Of a DNA stretch of 64,000 nt, positions 40,284 to 51,109 are shown one piece after another (position 1 is the first letter of the stretch; each line of letters begins with the position of its first letter). A program made the translations under genes and the position numbers. Source of the DNA: Stutzerimonas stutzeri (GTDB lineage Bacteria; Pseudomonadota; Gammaproteobacteria; Pseudomonadales; Pseudomonadaceae); NCBI RefSeq assembly GCF_018138085.1, contig NZ_CP073105.1, positions 1,116,001-1,180,000 of the forward strand, given 5' to 3'. The notes under the pieces are model-generated. The model had not been told where the DNA came from. It was given only the letters and a program-made list of their open reading frames with translations, and searched no databases.

Positions 40284-41438
40284 TCAGCGGGCGTCGGACC
40301 CGCTGTTTGGCTCGAGTTCGAGCGTGCGCTTCTCGGCGATCGCAACGTGGGCCCCGGTGTCGAGTTTGAGCTGGCCGGCGATGACCACCTGCTCGCCCGC
40401 CTCGAGCCCTTTGAGGATCACCACGCGACCGTCACGACGTTCGCCGGTCTCGACGAAGCGACGTTCCACGACCAGATAGGGGCCGCTGCGCTCGGGCGCT
40501 TCGGTGCCTTCTTCGGGTTCGGGCGGCTGGCCTTCCTTCACCACCAGCACGGAGTTGCCATATAGCGTGTAGGTGATAGCCGTCTCCGGCACGACGACCT
40601 GGGGCTCTTCACTGGGCAACAGCACCTGCAGGTCGGCGAACATACCGGGCAGCAGGCGCTCGCCGGGGTTGGCCAGCTCTGCGCGGACCTGCACGTTGCG
40701 GGTGGTGGTTTCCACCTTGGGGTTCAGGGCGACGATCCTGCCCTCGAAATGCTCGCCGGGAAACGCGGCGACCTGGAGCCGTACGGGCTGGTCGATGGCA
40801 AGCAAGGGCACCTGCTGTTCGGCCAGATAGAAGTCGACGAACAGGGTCGACAGGTGCTGCAGCGTGGCGATCGGCGTGCCGGCGGCGACAAAATCACCGA
40901 CATCCACCTGACGGATACCGATGGTTCCGGAGAAGGGCGCCAGAATGCGCTTCTTCGCCAGGCTGGCCTTCAACTGTGCAACCGTGGCAGCGGCCTTCTG
41001 CGACTCGGCGTTGAGCCGATCGTACTCGCTGCGTGAGATGGCCTGGCGATCGACCAGGCTGGCTGCGCGCTGAAACTCCACCTTCGCCAGGTGCAGGTCG
41101 GCTTCGGCGGCGGCCAGGCTAGCCTGCTCGATTTCACTGTCGAGCAGCACGATCGGCTGGCCCTTGCTTACCTTTTCACCCGAGCGGAACTGCACGGCGC
41201 TGATGGTGCCGGCAATTTCAACCGACAGATCAATGCCCTGGGACGCCGTGAGCGTACCGATCGCCGGGAGCCGGCTCTGCCAGGGCTGGCGGCTGGCCTC
41301 GACGACCTCGACATCGATCGGCGGCTTGGGTGCCTTGAATTGCTGGATTTGCGAGTAGATCGAATTGAACTTCAGGGCGGCGAGGATCAGTACAACGACG
41401 ATCACCGCGCCGAGCATGAGCAGCATGCGGCGCAACAT
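40284..41438 (-). CDS. RND efflux periplasmic adaptor (membrane fusion protein, MexV-like)
   Basis: A 384-residue membrane fusion protein with an N-terminal membrane anchor (about 5-23), a lipoyl-like split domain (EIAGTISAVQFRSGEKVSKG and FSGTIGIRQVDVGDFVAAG) around an alpha-helical hairpin (about 95-160), and a beta-barrel domain. It bridges the RND pump and the outer-membrane channel. AAGGA precedes the ATG. There is no adjacent divergent repressor gene, unlike many mex operons; the nearest upstream gene encodes a chemoreceptor. Confidence 0.9.
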   Translation of the reverse strand: MLRRMLLMLGAVIVVVLILAALKFNSIYSQIQQFKAPKPPIDVEVVEASRQPWQSRLPAIGTLTASQGIDLSVEIAGTISAVQFRSGEKVSKGQPIVLLDSEIEQASLAAAEADLHLAKVEFQRAASLVDRQAISRSEYDRLNAESQKAAATVAQLKASLAKKRILAPFSGTIGIRQVDVGDFVAAGTPIATLQHLSTLFVDFYLAEQQVPLLAIDQPVRLQVAAFPGEHFEGRIVALNPKVETTTRNVQVRAELANPGERLLPGMFADLQVLLPSEEPQVVVPETAITYTLYGNSVLVVKEGQPPEPEEGTEAPERSGPYLVVERRFVETGERRDGRVVILKGLEAGEQVVIAGQLKLDTGAHVAIAEKRTLELEPNSGSDAR

Positions 41439-41735
41439 TTTCCATATTCCTTGGAGAGATGAGCCGGCTGACTACTGCCATGAAATGAGGCAGCCGTTCG
41501 GGTGCACACAAGCGATCGATTGCCGGTCTGACAGGGGCATCGATCCGGGGTCGTTCCGGCAAAGCCGGCAAACAGCGAAAGTAGCCTCGAACAAGGCGTA
41601 TGTAAAGGGACAGGTAAGGAAGTTGTCGGCAGGCTGTAACAGGGTGTGCAGTCGGCGAGGTAGAGCCCTGCAGGGCGAGGAGCGGGGAGGGCAACGACCC
41701 CTGCCGAAGGGCCGTTGCACCCGTGTTTGGTTGCG

Positions 41736-43361
41736 TCAGCCGGCGAGGCGGTGCGTCACTTCACTGAGCTGGGCGGACAGGTCGTGCAGGTTCTGGCTGG
41801 CCTTTTCGGTGCGCTCGACGTTGTCCTGGTTGGTGGTGGCGATGGCGGTGATTTCGGTCAGGTTGCGTGAAATATCCTCGGCCACCGACGTTTGCTCTTC
41901 GGCGGCGGTAGCGATCTGCCGGTTCATATCCCGGATCGCTTCGACCTCCTCGGTGATACGCCGAAGCATGCCGCCTGCTTCCGTCACCTGTTCGACGCCT
42001 TCGTCGCTGCGGCTCTGACCGCTTTCGATCGCACGCACCGCATCCACCGCGCCGGTTTGCACCGTGTCGATGATCTGATGGATTTCGGCGGTCGAGTCGG
42101 CGGTACGCCTGGCCAGCGTCCTCACCTCATCGGCAACCACGGCGAACCCGCGGCCGGCATCACCGGCGCGGGCGGCTTCGATGGCCGCATTGAGCGCCAG
42201 CAGGTTGGTCTGGTCGGCAATGCCACGTATCACTTCCAGCACTTTGCCAATCCGACCGCTGTCCGCCTCCAGGCGCCGTATGACGTCGGCCGTGTTGACG
42301 ATCTCGCCGCGCATGAGCGTGATCGTCTGGATGGTGGAACGCATCATGCTCTCGCCCTGTTGCGCCGAATGATCGGCCGTATCCGCCGCGCGTGCGGCTT
42401 CGGCTGCGTGGCGGGCGACTTCCTGCGCGGTCGCCGACATCTCGTGCATGGCGGTGGCGACCTGATCGGTACGCGAGAACTGCTCGCGAGTGCCCTGGCC
42501 CATCAAGGTCGCGATGGCATTCAATTCGCCGCTGGCGCTGTCCAGATCCGAGGTGCTGCGTTGCAGGCGGATGAAGGTTTCGGCAAGGAAATCGCGCAGC
42601 ACATTGGCCGCGACGGCCAGACGCCCCAGTTCGTCCTTACGGGATGCATCGACGCGCTCGCCGAAGTTGCCCTGGCTGAGCTTGGCGATGTGCTCGATCA
42701 AGTGGCTGATAGGGGCGACCAGGTTGCGATTGACCAGCCACAGGCTGAGCAGGCTGATCAGCGCGCCCGCGGCAAGCATGATCAGCGAACCCGTGATGAT
42801 CGCCTGCTCAGCGCCACGGCTGATCTCTTCGGAGCTGTGCTGCGCGGCGTCACGCAGTTGCACGACCAGTTCGCTGAGCTGCTCGCTGGTGGCCCGGTCA
42901 ATGCCCTTGACCGCGGCATCGCCGGCAATGGGATCGCCGCCAGCGGACAGGAACGCTTCGCGGCCGCTTCGATAGGCTGCACCCAGCTTTCGATGTTCAT
43001 CGCGCAAGCCCTGAATCTGGCTCGCCAGCCTCTGGTCGTGGCGGCTCGCTTGGGCGAGCGTCTCGAGCAACGTCTGGACCTTGCGTTCCTGCTCTTCGAA
43101 GCTCTGCCAGTACTTGTTCAGGTTTTCCGGCGACTTGCCGCGCAGCAGCACGTTCTTCCATTCCTGGACCTGGGTCTTGAACTCGAGATTGGCTTCATTG
43201 ATAAGGCGCGAGGCCTCGATTGGGCCCTTGAGCAGCTTTTGGAAAGCGGAGATGTCGTCGGAGAGAAACGAGAAGCTGGCCAAGGCGATGACCAGGGTCA
43301 TCAACAAGCTACCGCCGATAAGCGCCAGCAGCTGAGCACGCAGGGAGTTTTTCAGGAGCAT
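41736..43361 (-). CDS. Methyl-accepting chemotaxis protein
   Basis: A 541-residue chemoreceptor. Transmembrane helices lie at about 12-34 and 190-211, with an all-helical periplasmic domain between them (four-helix-bundle type). A HAMP domain and a signalling domain follow, with the conserved tip [20 protein letters not shown] and [11 protein letters not shown]. It would modulate CheA. The ATG at 43361 is chosen because the preceding 36 codons in frame show no family features. The ligand is unknown. Confidence 0.92.
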   Translation of the reverse strand: MLLKNSLRAQLLALIGGSLLMTLVIALASFSFLSDDISAFQKLLKGPIEASRLINEANLEFKTQVQEWKNVLLRGKSPENLNKYWQSFEEQERKVQTLLETLAQASRHDQRLASQIQGLRDEHRKLGAAYRSGREAFLSAGGDPIAGDAAVKGIDRATSEQLSELVVQLRDAAQHSSEEISRGAEQAIITGSLIMLAAGALISLLSLWLVNRNLVAPISHLIEHIAKLSQGNFGERVDASRKDELGRLAVAANVLRDFLAETFIRLQRSTSDLDSASGELNAIATLMGQGTREQFSRTDQVATAMHEMSATAQEVARHAAEAARAADTADHSAQQGESMMRSTIQTITLMRGEIVNTADVIRRLEADSGRIGKVLEVIRGIADQTNLLALNAAIEAARAGDAGRGFAVVADEVRTLARRTADSTAEIHQIIDTVQTGAVDAVRAIESGQSRSDEGVEQVTEAGGMLRRITEEVEAIRDMNRQIATAAEEQTSVAEDISRNLTEITAIATTNQDNVERTEKASQNLHDLSAQLSEVTHRLAG

Positions 43362-43482
43362 CGTGAGCGTCTCGCATCGTATGGAGGGCACTTGCGACAA
43401 GGGCAAGGGCGCCGGGCGGTCATTGGAATTACCGCCCGGGTCGGCCAACTTTTCGGCGAACCGCCACAATACTTGAGCGCTT

Positions 43483-44580
43483 TCAGACCAGCCGCAGGTG
43501 GTTGTCCCATAACCCCGCCGGCAGTTGCAGTGCGGTGCTGACGAAGCGCCCGGCGCTGCAATCGATCAGGCGACAACGGCCTTGGCCCGAGCTCACTACG
43601 AAGCCTTGCGCGACTGCCGCGACCCCGGCGCAGTCCGGCAGATGGATCTCCTCGCGCAGCGCGGCGCTGTCCAGATCCCAGAAGAACACCTTATTGCCAC
43701 GTGGTGCCGTCACGGCCAGCAGACGAAGGTCATCGTGGATTGCCAGGCTGGCGGTGTACTGGTTCATCGTCTGGCGTTGCGCTTCCCCCAGCGGAAAGGC
43801 CTGGAAGGCCTGGCCTGGGCGCTTGATTGCCAGCAGCGGGACCGCATCCATGGGATCGCCCTCGTACTGCTGTCCCGACACCACCGTGCCGTCGGCCGCG
43901 ACGGCCAGGTGGCGGACGCTGTTCATCTGCTCGGGCAACTGCTCCTTGCTGACCAGCGTACCGTCGCGGTGCAGCAGCACCAGACTCGGCTCCATGGCGT
44001 CGAGGTTCATCATCTTGCGGCTGTCGGCTTCGGTGCGGATGCCGCCGTTGGCGATTGCCAGCGTCTCGCCATCCGGCATCCAGAGCAGCTGATGCGGGCC
44101 AATGCCATGGGTCGAATGCTCACCGGTGCGAACCAGCCGTCGCTCTTCGACGCGGTAGATGCCGAGCACGCCACGGCCGGCATCGGCGGTGTCGTTCTCG
44201 GTGCTGTAGAACCAGTCGCCACTGGAATGGAACACCCCATGCCCGTAGAAATGCCGGTCGGGCGGAGAGGCTAGCACCTGCAGCAGCGTGCCGTCACGGC
44301 TGTCGATCAGATAGCTTTCACGGCTTGGCCGCCGCCCAACGAACACCGCCAGCGGCAGATGCGGGTGGGCGTAGACGTCGTGGCAGCGCTCATTGACCGG
44401 GGTGGCGAACACGCGGGTGCCATCTAGACGATAGCCCACCGCGTAGTGGCGGCCGCCGGCATCGTCACGCGCCGAGAGCAGTAGCGGCTGCTCGGTGTGC
44501 CGGGTGAGTGTCCAGCCGCCAACGGCGGAGGCTGCCACCAGGGCGCCGCCCAGACCCAGAAAGGCACGGCGTTTCATCAT
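43483..44580 (-). CDS. DUF1513 family Tat-exported protein
   Basis: A 365-residue protein with a twin-arginine type signal ([20 protein letters not shown]) and a repetitive beta-rich body suggesting a beta-propeller, with motifs such as [17 protein letters not shown]1513 proteins are repeatedly found beside imelysin and di-heme oxidoreductase genes. Its start overlaps the preceding imelysin stop by one base (TGATG), so translation is coupled. Function is unknown; export by Tat suggests folding or cofactor loading in the cytoplasm. Confidence 0.87.
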   Translation of the reverse strand: MMKRRAFLGLGGALVAASAVGGWTLTRHTEQPLLLSARDDAGGRHYAVGYRLDGTRVFATPVNERCHDVYAHPHLPLAVFVGRRPSRESYLIDSRDGTLLQVLASPPDRHFYGHGVFHSSGDWFYSTENDTADAGRGVLGIYRVEERRLVRTGEHSTHGIGPHQLLWMPDGETLAIANGGIRTEADSRKMMNLDAMEPSLVLLHRDGTLVSKEQLPEQMNSVRHLAVAADGTVVSGQQYEGDPMDAVPLLAIKRPGQAFQAFPLGEAQRQTMNQYTASLAIHDDLRLLAVTAPRGNKVFFWDLDSAALREEIHLPDCAGVAAVAQGFVVSSGQGRCRLIDCSAGRFVSTALQLPAGLWDNHLRLV

Positions 44581-45653
44581 CAGTCTCCGTCGTGAGCGTT
44601 GAAGCCGATCTGCACGCCTAGCGCGCGGGCCAGGTCGCTCTGATGCAGGCGATGCAGGGCGTCGATCTGCTGGTACAGCTCATCCAGCCGTGCGCGCCCG
44701 GCTTCGTCGGCAATCAGCTCGCTGAAGGGCAACATGATGTCGGCGATCTGCTTGCGCGTGGTCGCGTAGGCGACGTCGATCCGCTTGATCAGCTCGGCCT
44801 GTTGCGCCGGGACGAGTTTTTTCAGGCCGTTGTCATCAGTGCCTTGCCAAAGCTGCTGGGCGCCGGCAAGCGCGGCATCGATGCTGCCGAGCGTCGCATC
44901 GCTGCGCCAGGCTTCGGCCTGGAACGGCTGTGGAATGCCTTTGCTCTGCCGACCAAGCGGTGCGCCCAGTTTCTTTTTCAAGCCATCCAGCGCGGTGACC
45001 TGCACCCTTAGCAGGTCGGAGATCGCTTCCTTGGAGTCGGCGTAACGCTCGTTGGGGAATTCGCTCAGTTGCGTGACCATCCCGTCTTTGCCTTCCCACT
45101 GCTGCAGGATGTTGGCGGTCAGCTTCTGCTGGTGTTCGCCGATGGCCTCGAGCAAGCGGCAGTAGCGTGCCTTGGTCTGGCTGTCGTTGAGGTCGACCGC
45201 CTCGTCATACAGTACGTATTCGTATGCCGAAAGGCCCTGCAGGACGACGCTGCCGTTTTCCAGGTCGGTCTGGGTCAGCTCGGGCTTGTTTTTCAGCAGA
45301 GCGGTCACCTGCCGCCCGACCAGATTCTTCTTGTCGGGCCAGAACTGCACCTGCCAGGCGCGGTTGCCTTCGCCCATCGGGCCGACCAGCATCGGCTGCA
45401 AGCCCGCCCAGGCGAACTGCGCCTGCAAGAAGGCTTCACGTGCATCAGCCAGCTCTTCATTGCCAGCACAGAACGCGATACTGCTGGCAGCCATGCGGCG
45501 GTTGGTTTCGGCCCACTGGGTGTAGGTCGGATGCAGCACTTCGTCGACCAGCGTCTTGCTGGTTTCGGCAAAGGGATCCGATGGTGCGCATGCGCTGAGA
45601 AGCAGCCCCAGTGCGGTGGCGGAGAAAACGGAGACGAGTCGGTTGGGGTACAT
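44580..45653 (-). CDS. Imelysin family lipoprotein, second copy, altered motif
   Basis: A 357-residue lipoprotein (lipobox LLSAC, Cys22) of the imelysin/insulinase-like family, made of two helical bundles. The family's GxHxxE motif reads GLSAYE here (140-145): the His is replaced by Ser, so metal or heme binding at that site may be lost or changed. The ATG follows GAGGAG. It lies between the di-heme oxidoreductase gene (31 bp gap) and the DUF1513 gene. Confidence 0.87.
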   Translation of the reverse strand: MYPNRLVSVFSATALGLLLSACAPSDPFAETSKTLVDEVLHPTYTQWAETNRRMAASSIAFCAGNEELADAREAFLQAQFAWAGLQPMLVGPMGEGNRAWQVQFWPDKKNLVGRQVTALLKNKPELTQTDLENGSVVLQGLSAYEYVLYDEAVDLNDSQTKARYCRLLEAIGEHQQKLTANILQQWEGKDGMVTQLSEFPNERYADSKEAISDLLRVQVTALDGLKKKLGAPLGRQSKGIPQPFQAEAWRSDATLGSIDAALAGAQQLWQGTDDNGLKKLVPAQQAELIKRIDVAYATTRKQIADIMLPFSELIADEAGRARLDELYQQIDALHRLHQSDLARALGVQIGFNAHDGD

Positions 45654-45684
45654 GTTGCTCCTCGGCAGGTCGGACCGTCCGACG

Positions 45685-47097
<1,413 letters not shown>

Positions 47098-47150
47098 CGA
47101 AGGTACCAGCGCCTGACAGGGGCGCAATCTTAGCAGGCTACTGGAGCTTG

Positions 47151-47169
47151 AATAATAGCAATTTGCATT
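47151..47169 (-). promoter_or_regulatory. Fur-like box upstream of the di-heme oxidoreductase gene
   Basis: AATAATAGCAATTTGCATT matches the 19 bp Fur consensus at about 10 positions and shares ATGCAAAT (on the minus strand) with the site in front of the icmP-like gene. It lies 54 bp upstream of the start codon. The match is partial, so this is tentative. Confidence 0.4.
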
Positions 47170-47210
47170 TGCCCGTCACCTCGCCGAGGCGAAGCGGGCG
47201 CAGCGCAGGG

Positions 47211-47235
47211 AACGGGCGGCATCGAGCCGCCCGTT
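47211..47235 (-). terminator. Hairpin after the icmP-like imelysin gene
   Basis: AACGGGCGGC (47211-47220) pairs with GCCGCCCGTT (47226-47235) around ATCGA. It lies 14 bp past the imelysin stop. The U-tract on the minus strand is weak. Confidence 0.55.
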
Positions 47236-47249
47236 TTGCCTCTACAGGA

Positions 47250-48593
47250 TTAGAACTGATGGTCGGCAGTGTCCGGATTCAGATCGCCGATGCCCAGGGC
47301 GGCTGCGGCTTTCTCTATGGATGCGGTCTGCTGAACCAGCGCGCCAATGGCGGCACGTACCTTTGCCTGCCCCTCGCTATTGTCGGGCCCGATCAACTGG
47401 TCGAACGCTTCGCCTTGCTCGGCACTGGTGACCAGCGCCTGCAGCTTGGCTTCGGTCGTTTCCAGGTCCGTTTTCAAGGTGCTGTTCAGTTGCGGGTCGG
47501 TGCCTTCGACCAACGAGGCGAGGCTCGGACCGCTGAGCGTGCTGCCGTCGACGCGACGGTACTCACCCAGGTAGACATTTCGGATGCCTTTGGCGTTGTA
47601 GAAGTGCGAGTTATGCGTGTTGTCGCTGAAGCAATCGTGCTCGTCTTCCGGTGAGTTGGCTTCCAGCGCCACTTTCATGCGCTCGCCGGCCAGCTCGCCG
47701 AGCGACAGGCTGCCCATGCCGAAGAACATCTTGCGCAGGCCGTTCTCGGCCGATTCTTTTTCCAGGCTGGCGCGATAGTTGTCGGCGACGCCGGCCTTCC
47801 ATTCGTTCACCATCTCTTCCAGGTCGCTGACCAGCAGCTCGGTAGCCGCTTTCAGGTAGGCTCGACGGCGATCGCAGTTGCCGCCTGTGCAGCCTTCGCC
47901 TTCGATGTAGTCGCTGACGGGGCGCTTGCCGGCACCTGCGTTGGTACCGTTGAGGTCCTGGCCCCAGAGCAGGAATTCAATCGCGTGATAGCCAGTGGCA
48001 ACGTTGGCTTCGGAGCCGGCCAGCTCGTTCAGGCTGGCCAGTTTCTCGCCGGTGATCTCGCTGACGTCGATCTTGTCTTCGCCGATCTGCAATTGCTTGT
48101 TGGCGATGATGTTGGCCGTGGCGCCCGGGTTACCCAGCGCATGCTGATAGTCGCCTTCGACATAGTCGATCAGGCCCTCGTCCAGCGGCCAGGCGTTGAG
48201 CTGACCTTCCCATTCGTCGACCACCGGGTTGCCGAAGCGGAACACCTCGCTCTGCATATAGGGCACGCGGGCGGCCAGCCAGGCCTGTTTGGCAGCCTGC
48301 AGAGTCTCGTCGGTCGGGTTGGCGAGCAACGCGTCGACCGCTTTTTGCAGGTCTACCGCGGTGCTGTGCGCATCGCTGAAGATGGCGTGCGCCATGTCCG
48401 CATAGTGCTTGACCACAGCCTGCGCGGCCTCGTCGTTCAAGGTCTCGGTCGCGGGCGCGCTCTTAGCCGGCTCGCTTTGAGCGGCTTGCGGAGCGGCGGC
48501 CTGTTCGGCTGGCGCTTTGTCTTCGCCGCAACCGGCGAGTGAAATAGCGACGGCCAGTAGGCTGGCGGTGGCCCAGACGGGAGTGCGTAGCAT
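47250..48593 (-). CDS. icmP: Imelysin family lipoprotein (IcmP-like)
   Basis: A 447-residue lipoprotein (lipobox SLAGC, Cys22) of the imelysin family with an intact GxHxxE motif, GYHAIE at 201-206. The length and the position near mexVW-like genes and bifA match IcmP of P. aeruginosa, named as an insulin-cleaving metalloprotease; more recent views treat imelysins as iron- or heme-related binding proteins. A Fur-like box lies 75 bp upstream. The ATG at 48593 has AAGGA and begins the lipoprotein signal. Confidence 0.85.
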   Translation of the reverse strand: MLRTPVWATASLLAVAISLAGCGEDKAPAEQAAAPQAAQSEPAKSAPATETLNDEAAQAVVKHYADMAHAIFSDAHSTAVDLQKAVDALLANPTDETLQAAKQAWLAARVPYMQSEVFRFGNPVVDEWEGQLNAWPLDEGLIDYVEGDYQHALGNPGATANIIANKQLQIGEDKIDVSEITGEKLASLNELAGSEANVATGYHAIEFLLWGQDLNGTNAGAGKRPVSDYIEGEGCTGGNCDRRRAYLKAATELLVSDLEEMVNEWKAGVADNYRASLEKESAENGLRKMFFGMGSLSLGELAGERMKVALEANSPEDEHDCFSDNTHNSHFYNAKGIRNVYLGEYRRVDGSTLSGPSLASLVEGTDPQLNSTLKTDLETTEAKLQALVTSAEQGEAFDQLIGPDNSEGQAKVRAAIGALVQQTASIEKAAAALGIGDLNPDTADHQF

Positions 48594-48667
48594 GGCGGGT
48601 TCCTTTGCTTGCAAATGATGGATACGGACGTCGGCTCGCAGCAGCCCGACGGCTCGATGCGGGTCAT

Positions 48668-48686
48668 AATGCGAAAGATTTGCATT
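48668..48686 (-). promoter_or_regulatory. Fur-like box upstream of the icmP-like gene
   Basis: AATGCGAAAGATTTGCATT is a 19 bp imperfect palindrome (seven of nine pairs complementary) of the size of a Fur site, 75 bp upstream of the start codon. Iron control is inferred from the sequence and the gene family. Confidence 0.5.
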
Positions 48687-48835
48687 TTGTGCAAAGAAAT
48701 TGCGTGCGCCGGGTCGCGCCTCGTCATGCTTGGTGCAGTTGGAACGCCATCTCGATGGTTGGATTCGGGGCCGCACCTATACGCGATGTGCCGCCTCGTT
48801 CAGGCCGCTTCGTTCATACTGAGAGCGCGTTGCGG

Positions 48836-50233
48836 TCAGACGTCCTGCGCGTCACTGGATGGTTCGACGACCACGCCCTCTCGCGTTGCAGCGCTCGGTT
48901 GCTCGCCAGCGGCCTGGCTTGATTTCTCCCCATACATCGACGCATCGGCATGGTTGAGTAGCGATGCTTCATCGTGTCCATGCGTGGGAAAGTAGGCGAT
49001 GCCGATGCTCGGTTGAACCGCCAGGCTCAGGCCGGCGAGCTCCACCGGCGCCTGCATGGCGGCGCGAATGTTCGCCACCACCACCGCCGTATCGGCTTCC
49101 GAGGGGCTGTTTTCCAGTAACACGACGAACTCGTCGCCGCCCATCCGCGCGACGGTGTCGGCTTCGCGCGTGTGCTGGGTTAGCCGACTGGCGAAGGCTT
49201 GCAGCAGCAAGTCACCCACGCCATGGCCGTGGTGATCGTTGACCTGCTTGAATTTGTTCAGGTCCAGGTAGAGCAACGACAGCCGCTCGCCGTTGCGACG
49301 AGCACGCGCCAGTGCGGTTTTCAGCGTGGCGAAGAGGAACGCACGGTTGGGTAGACCGGTAAGCTCGTCGTATTGGGCCATTCGTTCCAAGCGAGCATGC
49401 AGTTGTTTGCGCTCGATCGCTGTCGCCACCTGATTGGCGACGAATTGCAGCAGATCTCGATCCTGCTCGCGATAGGCCACGTTTTGCGCCGCATCGTTGA
49501 GCAGCAGTGCGCCAATGTTGCCTTGTCGACTGGACAAGGGGGCGGCCAGCCAGCAGTAACGGTCGGTATCGGCGATCGTCTTGAGGTGGCTGCACACCTC
49601 GTCACGATCCTTCGTCAGTAGCAGTGCCTGCCCGGTGCGGGTGACCTCCGCGCAAAGCGCGGCCACCGACTCGAGCGGGAACGGCGCCGGATCGCAGGTC
49701 TTGCAGTACGGAAAGCTGGGCGGTCCGAGACCTGGGGTGTTCAGCGCGACAAAAAAACTCGCCGCCGGTATCAGCTTGCCGATGATCAGGTGGATCTGCT
49801 CGAACAGGGCAGTGAGATCGGCCGTGTTGTGCGCCGCTTCGGAGAGCGCATAGACGGCGGCCTGCAGGGATTCGGAGTGCTTGCGCTGGGTGATGTCGCG
49901 CGCAACACCCACCCGCAGTTGATCTTCCTCGGACCAACGGGCCGACCACATGATGTCCACCAGCTGGCCATCCTTGCGCACGTAGCGGTTCTCGAAGTGC
50001 AGGCTGGGTTGACCGGACATCACCAGCTTGGCCGCCTGGAGCGTGCGCTCATGATCTTCGGGCGCGACCATGTCCATCATCGAGCGACCGATCATCTCAT
50101 CCGGTGTATAGCCGAAGATGCGCTCGCATGCGGCGCTGACATAAACGAAACGGCCGTTTACGTCGACGACGCAGACAGCATCGAGCATGAGGTCAAGCAC
50201 CGTGGCCAAGGCTGGCCGATTCTCTGCTTTCAT
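48836..50233 (-). CDS. PAS-GAF-GGDEF diguanylate cyclase
   Basis: A 465-residue soluble protein with an N-terminal PAS domain (about 8-118), a GAF domain (about 130-275) and a GGDEF domain with intact active site GGDEF at 365-369. An inhibitory I-site, READ (356-359), stands five residues before it. It should therefore make c-di-GMP from GTP and be subject to product inhibition. The GAF domain has several Cys (Cys177, Cys180, Cys194) whose role is unclear. It lies downstream of the spermidine-synthase-like gene on the same strand. Confidence 0.9.
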   Translation of the reverse strand: MKAENRPALATVLDLMLDAVCVVDVNGRFVYVSAACERIFGYTPDEMIGRSMMDMVAPEDHERTLQAAKLVMSGQPSLHFENRYVRKDGQLVDIMWSARWSEEDQLRVGVARDITQRKHSESLQAAVYALSEAAHNTADLTALFEQIHLIIGKLIPAASFFVALNTPGLGPPSFPYCKTCDPAPFPLESVAALCAEVTRTGQALLLTKDRDEVCSHLKTIADTDRYCWLAAPLSSRQGNIGALLLNDAAQNVAYREQDRDLLQFVANQVATAIERKQLHARLERMAQYDELTGLPNRAFLFATLKTALARARRNGERLSLLYLDLNKFKQVNDHHGHGVGDLLLQAFASRLTQHTREADTVARMGGDEFVVLLENSPSEADTAVVVANIRAAMQAPVELAGLSLAVQPSIGIAYFPTHGHDEASLLNHADASMYGEKSSQAAGEQPSAATREGVVVEPSSDAQDV

Positions 50234-50361
50234 CGTACGTAACTACTGAAACCTGCGAACAACAATCGACACGAGCCGAATTGAGTGTAGCGGAGCCAGT
50301 GGTGTGGCGGCGTACAAGATTGATGGCTAAATGCTATCTTTTTTTCTGTCGTTGGGCGACT

Positions 50362-51045
50362 TCAGCTGCGCTTTTCGGCTATCCAGATGGTGTGTCGAGT
50401 CCCACGATTGCCATGGGCGAATACCTGCACCTCTTCTGCCTGGAACCCCGATCGCGATAGCCGTTGGGAAAAGGCGCGATCGGCGCTGGCCGACCACACG
50501 GCCAAGAGCCCTTTGGGGCGTAGCGCCCGGGCGCAGGCATCGAGCCCCTGTGACGAGTACAGCCAGCTGTTACGCTTGCTGGTCAGCCCTTCGGGACCGT
50601 TGTCCACATCGAGCATGATCGCGTCGAAGCCTTGTCGTTCGCCGTTGAGGATGTCGGCGACATCACTGCGGATGACGCGGGTGCGTGGGTCATCGAGCGG
50701 CATGCCGGCCTTTTCGCCCAGCGGCCCGCGGTTCCAGTCGATCACTCCGGGCACCAGTTCGGCGACCTGTACTTCGGCATCGCTGCCCAGGTGCCTGAGC
50801 GCCGAGGCGAGCGTGAAACCCATGCCCAACCCACCGATCAACACGCATGCCTGGGGGCGCCGAGCAATCCTGGTGCAGGGGATCTCCGCCAGCGCGTCTT
50901 CCGAGCCGTGCATGCGCGTGTTCATCAGCTGATTGCCGTTGCCTCCGCGGATCTTGATGACGAAGTCGTCGCCGTAACTGAAGAGGCAGAGGGCGCCGTC
51001 TGTGTTGGGAATCTCGGCGGTGTCGATGAGTACGAAACGCTTCAT
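50362..51045 (-). CDS. Spermidine synthase-like / SAM-dependent methyltransferase fold protein
   Basis: A 227-residue protein with the Rossmann-like fold of spermidine synthases: CVLIGGLGMGFTLASALRHLG as the cofactor loop, VAELVPGVIDWNR as the acidic strand, and DAIMLDVDNGPEGL at the active-site edge. It lacks the N-terminal domain of true SpeE, and such short homologues have no proven polyamine activity. The ATG at 51045 was chosen; ATGs two and fifteen codons upstream are possible. It lies 64 bp after bifA. Confidence 0.8.
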   Translation of the reverse strand: MKRFVLIDTAEIPNTDGALCLFSYGDDFVIKIRGGNGNQLMNTRMHGSEDALAEIPCTRIARRPQACVLIGGLGMGFTLASALRHLGSDAEVQVAELVPGVIDWNRGPLGEKAGMPLDDPRTRVIRSDVADILNGERQGFDAIMLDVDNGPEGLTSKRNSWLYSSQGLDACARALRPKGLLAVWSASADRAFSQRLSRSGFQAEEVQVFAHGNRGTRHTIWIAEKRS

Positions 51046-51109
51046 GCGCATGGCCCATAGGTGGGGGAGTGGGCGCGGTGCTAGGCGCACGGCGCGGTGG
51101 CGCTAGGCG

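Noticed and set aside
41892..43541. A 549-codon open frame on the plus strand opposite the chemoreceptor gene
   Set aside because: Shadow of the chemoreceptor, whose signalling motif on the other strand is beyond doubt.
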